7,976 bases of DNA from Gemmatimonadota bacterium (GTDB lineage: Bacteria; Latescibacterota; UBA2968; UBA8231). Location: the NCBI GenBank assembly GCA_009845645.1, contig VXZF01000541.1, forward strand, positions 3,117-11,092. The letters are read 5' to 3'. Shown here one piece after another: positions 5,943 through 7,976 of this stretch. Every line of letters starts with the position of its first letter. Positions within the stretch are counted from its first letter, which is position 1. Both the position numbers and the translations under genes were made by a program. The notes below the pieces were generated by a model. It was not told the DNA's origin, ran no database searches, and saw only the letters and a program-made list of their open reading frames with translations.

Positions 5943-7327
5943 GAGTACTCTCCGGCGGCCAAAGCCGCGATCAACTCCCCAGCCACCTCGCCAATGTCGC
6001 CAGCTCCCATGACCAGCACCAAGTCGCCCCGACGACAGATATCCACCAAATGAGCCACGAGTTGTTCTCTGTCCGGTAGGTATGCCACGGTTTTGTACCC
6101 GTTGGCGCGCATGGCTCCCTCAATCAGTTCGGAGTCCACACCGGGCAGAGGGGCTTCCCGCGCGGCATAGACCGCCGCCAGCACCACGTAGTCGGCTGCC
6201 GCTAGCTCGCGGGCAAAGGCCCCTGCCAAGTCGCGGGTGCGCGAGTATAGGTGGGGTTGGAAGACAGCGACCACTCGGCGACCGCTCTGTCGCGCAGCGG
6301 CCAAGGTTACCGCTAACTCAGCCGGATGATGGGCATAGTCGTCCACGACCAGCACGCCAGCGAATTCGCCCTTGCGCTGAAAGCGCCGGTCGGCTCCGCC
6401 AAACTGCTCCAAAGCGTCGGCGATCACAGCGAACTCCACCTGTAGCGCACAAGTCAGCGCGGCGGCTCCAGCGGCATTGCGGACATTGTGTACGCCGTGA
6501 ACCTGCAATTCGATCTCACCTAGCTTTTGCCCGTCGAAACACAGGGCAAACCGGCTGCCCCAAGCCCGCTCTTCGAGCTCGGCGATCCGGTAGTCGTTGT
6601 CGTCGGCCATGCCATAGGTCTGATGGGGACGCTGCAAGTCGGCCAGCACCCGCTCTCCGACCAGCCCATCCCCGGCCAGCACACTGCAACCGCAAAAGGG
6701 CAGGCGCGCGAGAAATTGGCCGAAAGCCCGTTCAAGAGCCTCCAAGCTCCCGTAGTAATCGAGGTGTTCGGCGTCTATACTTGTCACGAGGGCCAAGCTC
6801 GGATACAGGTGCAAGAAGCCGCCAGCAAACTCGTCGGCCTCCACTACAAAGACCTCGCCACTTCCCACCTCGGCCTGCGGTCGCCCGTTGATCCAGCCCC
6901 CGATTAAGACCTGGGGATCGAGGCCAGCGCGGCGCAAGATCGCCGCTGCCATCGAAGCAGTCGTCGTCTTACCGTGAGTACCGGCTACGGCGAGGGTCAA
7001 TGGTGCGCGAGACAATTCCCCCAGCACCTCGGCCCGGCTCGCCGTGGGAATGCCCTCGTGCGCGGCAGCCTGCCGCTCGGGATTGTCAGCCGGTACGGCG
7101 GCCGAATACACCACTAGATCCACGCCTTGGACAAGCTGGCCGTCGTGCCCCACTGAGACGGCGAATCCCTCTTGGCGCAGCAGCGCAACACTAGGCGAGT
7201 CGGCTTGGTCCGAACCGCTTACCACGCAGCCTTTGGCGGCGAGTAGCCGGGCCAAGCCCTCCATGCCCGCTCCACCGATGCCGACGAGGTGCACGCGGCG
7301 ATATTGGTCAAAAAGGGTCTTCATCAT
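5939..7327 (-). CDS. murC: UDP-N-acetylmuramate--L-alanine ligase (MurC)
   Basis: MurC adds L-alanine to UDP-MurNAc using ATP, the first amino-acid step of the peptidoglycan stem, in the cytoplasm. Counting from the ATG at 7325-7327 gives 462 residues, typical for the family. The N-terminal Rossmann domain has VHLVGIGGAGMEGLA (12-26). The ATP loop is AGTHGKTTT (115-123) and the metal/substrate motif is EADEFAGGFL (163-172). SIDAEHLDYYG, HGVHNVRNAAGAAAL, VDDYAHHPAE and FQPHLYSRTRDL follow in order, and AREAPLPGVDSELI and VMGAGDI mark the C-terminal domain. The ATG overlaps the ftsW stop as ATGA, like its neighbours. An in-frame TTG at 7331-7333 has GAGGG at a better distance (9 nt), so initiation there, adding two residues, is possible. 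ftsQ begins inside the stop codon, and murB and ddl are not present after it. Confidence 0.97.
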   Translation of the reverse strand: MMKTLFDQYRRVHLVGIGGAGMEGLARLLAAKGCVVSGSDQADSPSVALLRQEGFAVSVGHDGQLVQGVDLVVYSAAVPADNPERQAAAHEGIPTASRAEVLGELSRAPLTLAVAGTHGKTTTASMAAAILRRAGLDPQVLIGGWINGRPQAEVGSGEVFVVEADEFAGGFLHLYPSLALVTSIDAEHLDYYGSLEALERAFGQFLARLPFCGCSVLAGDGLVGERVLADLQRPHQTYGMADDNDYRIAELEERAWGSRFALCFDGQKLGEIELQVHGVHNVRNAAGAAALTCALQVEFAVIADALEQFGGADRRFQRKGEFAGVLVVDDYAHHPAELAVTLAAARQSGRRVVAVFQPHLYSRTRDLAGAFARELAAADYVVLAAVYAAREAPLPGVDSELIEGAMRANGYKTVAYLPDREQLVAHLVDICRRGDLVLVMGAGDIGEVAGELIAALAAGEYS

Positions 7328-7976
7328 TGCCAACGCACCAAACCCTCTTGATGTCCTGGTGCCGTGCGGGCGACCCCCAGCAAGATGCCCACCCCCGCCA
7401 TGTTCCCCATCAACGACGAGCCTCCATAGCTGACAAAGGGCAGCGGCAAGCCGGTGGTGGGTAGTACCCCCACGACCACGCCAATGTTGAGCAGGGCGTA
7501 TATCGAGATCATCGCCGTAATGCCGATGGCAACCAAAAAGCCGTACGTATCACCAGCACGGGTCCCAATGCGCACTCCGTAAAACGAGAAAGCCACGAAA
7601 AGTCCCAAGACGGCCAAGGTACCCACAAGTCCCATTTCCTCGCCGATGACCGAGAAGACAAAATCCGTGTGTGGCTCTGGTAGGTACTGCTCTTTTTGCA
7701 TGCTGTTGCCCAAACCCACTCCCAAAAGGCCGCCATTGCCCATGCCGTAGAGCGACTGTAAAACTTGATAGGAGCCAGCCGGGTCGCGCTGTGGGTCGAT
7801 AAAGCTGACTAAGCGCCTCATCTGATAGCTCGAATGCATCAGGGAAAACCCAATACCCAACAGCGCGAGCAACCCAGCCCCAGCCAAGTGATACAAGCGC
7901 ATTCCACCGACCCACAGCATGATTAAGGCAATCAACCCCAGCGCAATAGCCGTCCCCAAGTCGGGCTGCAATACGA
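7324..7976 (-). CDS. ftsW: Septal peptidoglycan glycosyltransferase FtsW (SEDS family), C-terminal part
   Basis: FtsW polymerises glycan strands from lipid II at the septum together with its transpeptidase FtsI. About 217 residues of the C-terminal half are present; the gene continues past the right edge. The first visible residues, VLQPDLGTA, match the SEDS motif. Hydrophobic spans follow. The periplasmic loop has YQVLQSLYGMGNGGLLGVGLGNSMQK and then YLPEPHTDFVFSVIGEEMGL, containing the conserved Asp of HTDF that is catalytically important in this family. The last motif is LPTTGLPLPFVSYGGSSLMGNM, and a short cytoplasmic tail ends in LVRWQ. Linkage to murC and ftsQ favours FtsW over the related RodA. 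The stop overlaps the murC start; no murG lies between. Confidence 0.95.
   Translation of the reverse strand, partial: VLQPDLGTAIALGLIALIMLWVGGMRLYHLAGAGLLALLGIGFSLMHSSYQMRRLVSFIDPQRDPAGSYQVLQSLYGMGNGGLLGVGLGNSMQKEQYLPEPHTDFVFSVIGEEMGLVGTLAVLGLFVAFSFYGVRIGTRAGDTYGFLVAIGITAMISIYALLNIGVVVGVLPTTGLPLPFVSYGGSSLMGNMAGVGILLGVARTAPGHQEGLVRWQ

Noticed and set aside
6082..6891. Plus-strand open frame of 269 codons opposite murC.
   Set aside because: The product is Arg/Pro/Ala-rich with no domain, and murC motifs run through the whole region on the other strand.

Overview
All nine genes lie on the minus strand, packed with almost no spare DNA. In transcription order (right to left) they are ftsW (3' part), murC, ftsQ, ftsA, ftsZ, purE, kptA, glnB and glnE (5' part). 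The right two thirds is the division and cell-wall (dcw) cluster. The left third is a small kptA-glnB-glnE nitrogen-control group, with purE between the two. No stretch over 300 bases lacks a gene, and I see no RNA gene, IS element or CRISPR array.

The host is a moderately GC-rich bacterium that makes peptidoglycan. GTG starts are common (ftsQ, kptA, glnB, glnE). I cannot name the species. The FQPHLYSRT form of the MurC motif recalls Bacteroidota and the wider FCB group. The palindrome between purE and kptA resembles dispersed repeats I associate with uncultured environmental bacteria. A little-cultured, Gram-negative-like lineage is therefore possible, but this is a weak inference.

dcw part (2713-7976): ftsW/murC, murC/ftsQ and ftsQ/ftsA can each be read as a 4-nt ATGA or GTGA overlap, which suggests translational coupling. 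ftsZ instead follows a 36-nt gap and has a near-consensus Shine-Dalgarno sequence, suited to its need for high abundance. FtsW (septal glycan polymerase), MurC (UDP-MurNAc-L-Ala ligase), FtsQ (divisome scaffold), FtsA (membrane anchor) and FtsZ (tubulin-like ring) act in one process. murG is absent between ftsW and murC, and murB and ddl are absent between murC and ftsQ.

Left part (1-2637): PurE (purine synthesis), KptA (NAD-dependent RNA 2'-phosphotransferase), PII (GlnB, with uridylylation Tyr51) and GlnE (adenylylates and deadenylylates glutamine synthetase). kptA, glnB and glnE are separated by 10 nt each, so they are probably one transcript.

The most notable points are two copies of the FtsA-docking peptide at the FtsZ C-terminus, exactly 30 residues apart; an in-frame loss of about 26 residues in FtsA subdomain 2B, the region known to bind that peptide; and the linkage of kptA to the PII/GlnE pair. 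I found no wholly new system. The FtsA/FtsZ pair is the best lead.
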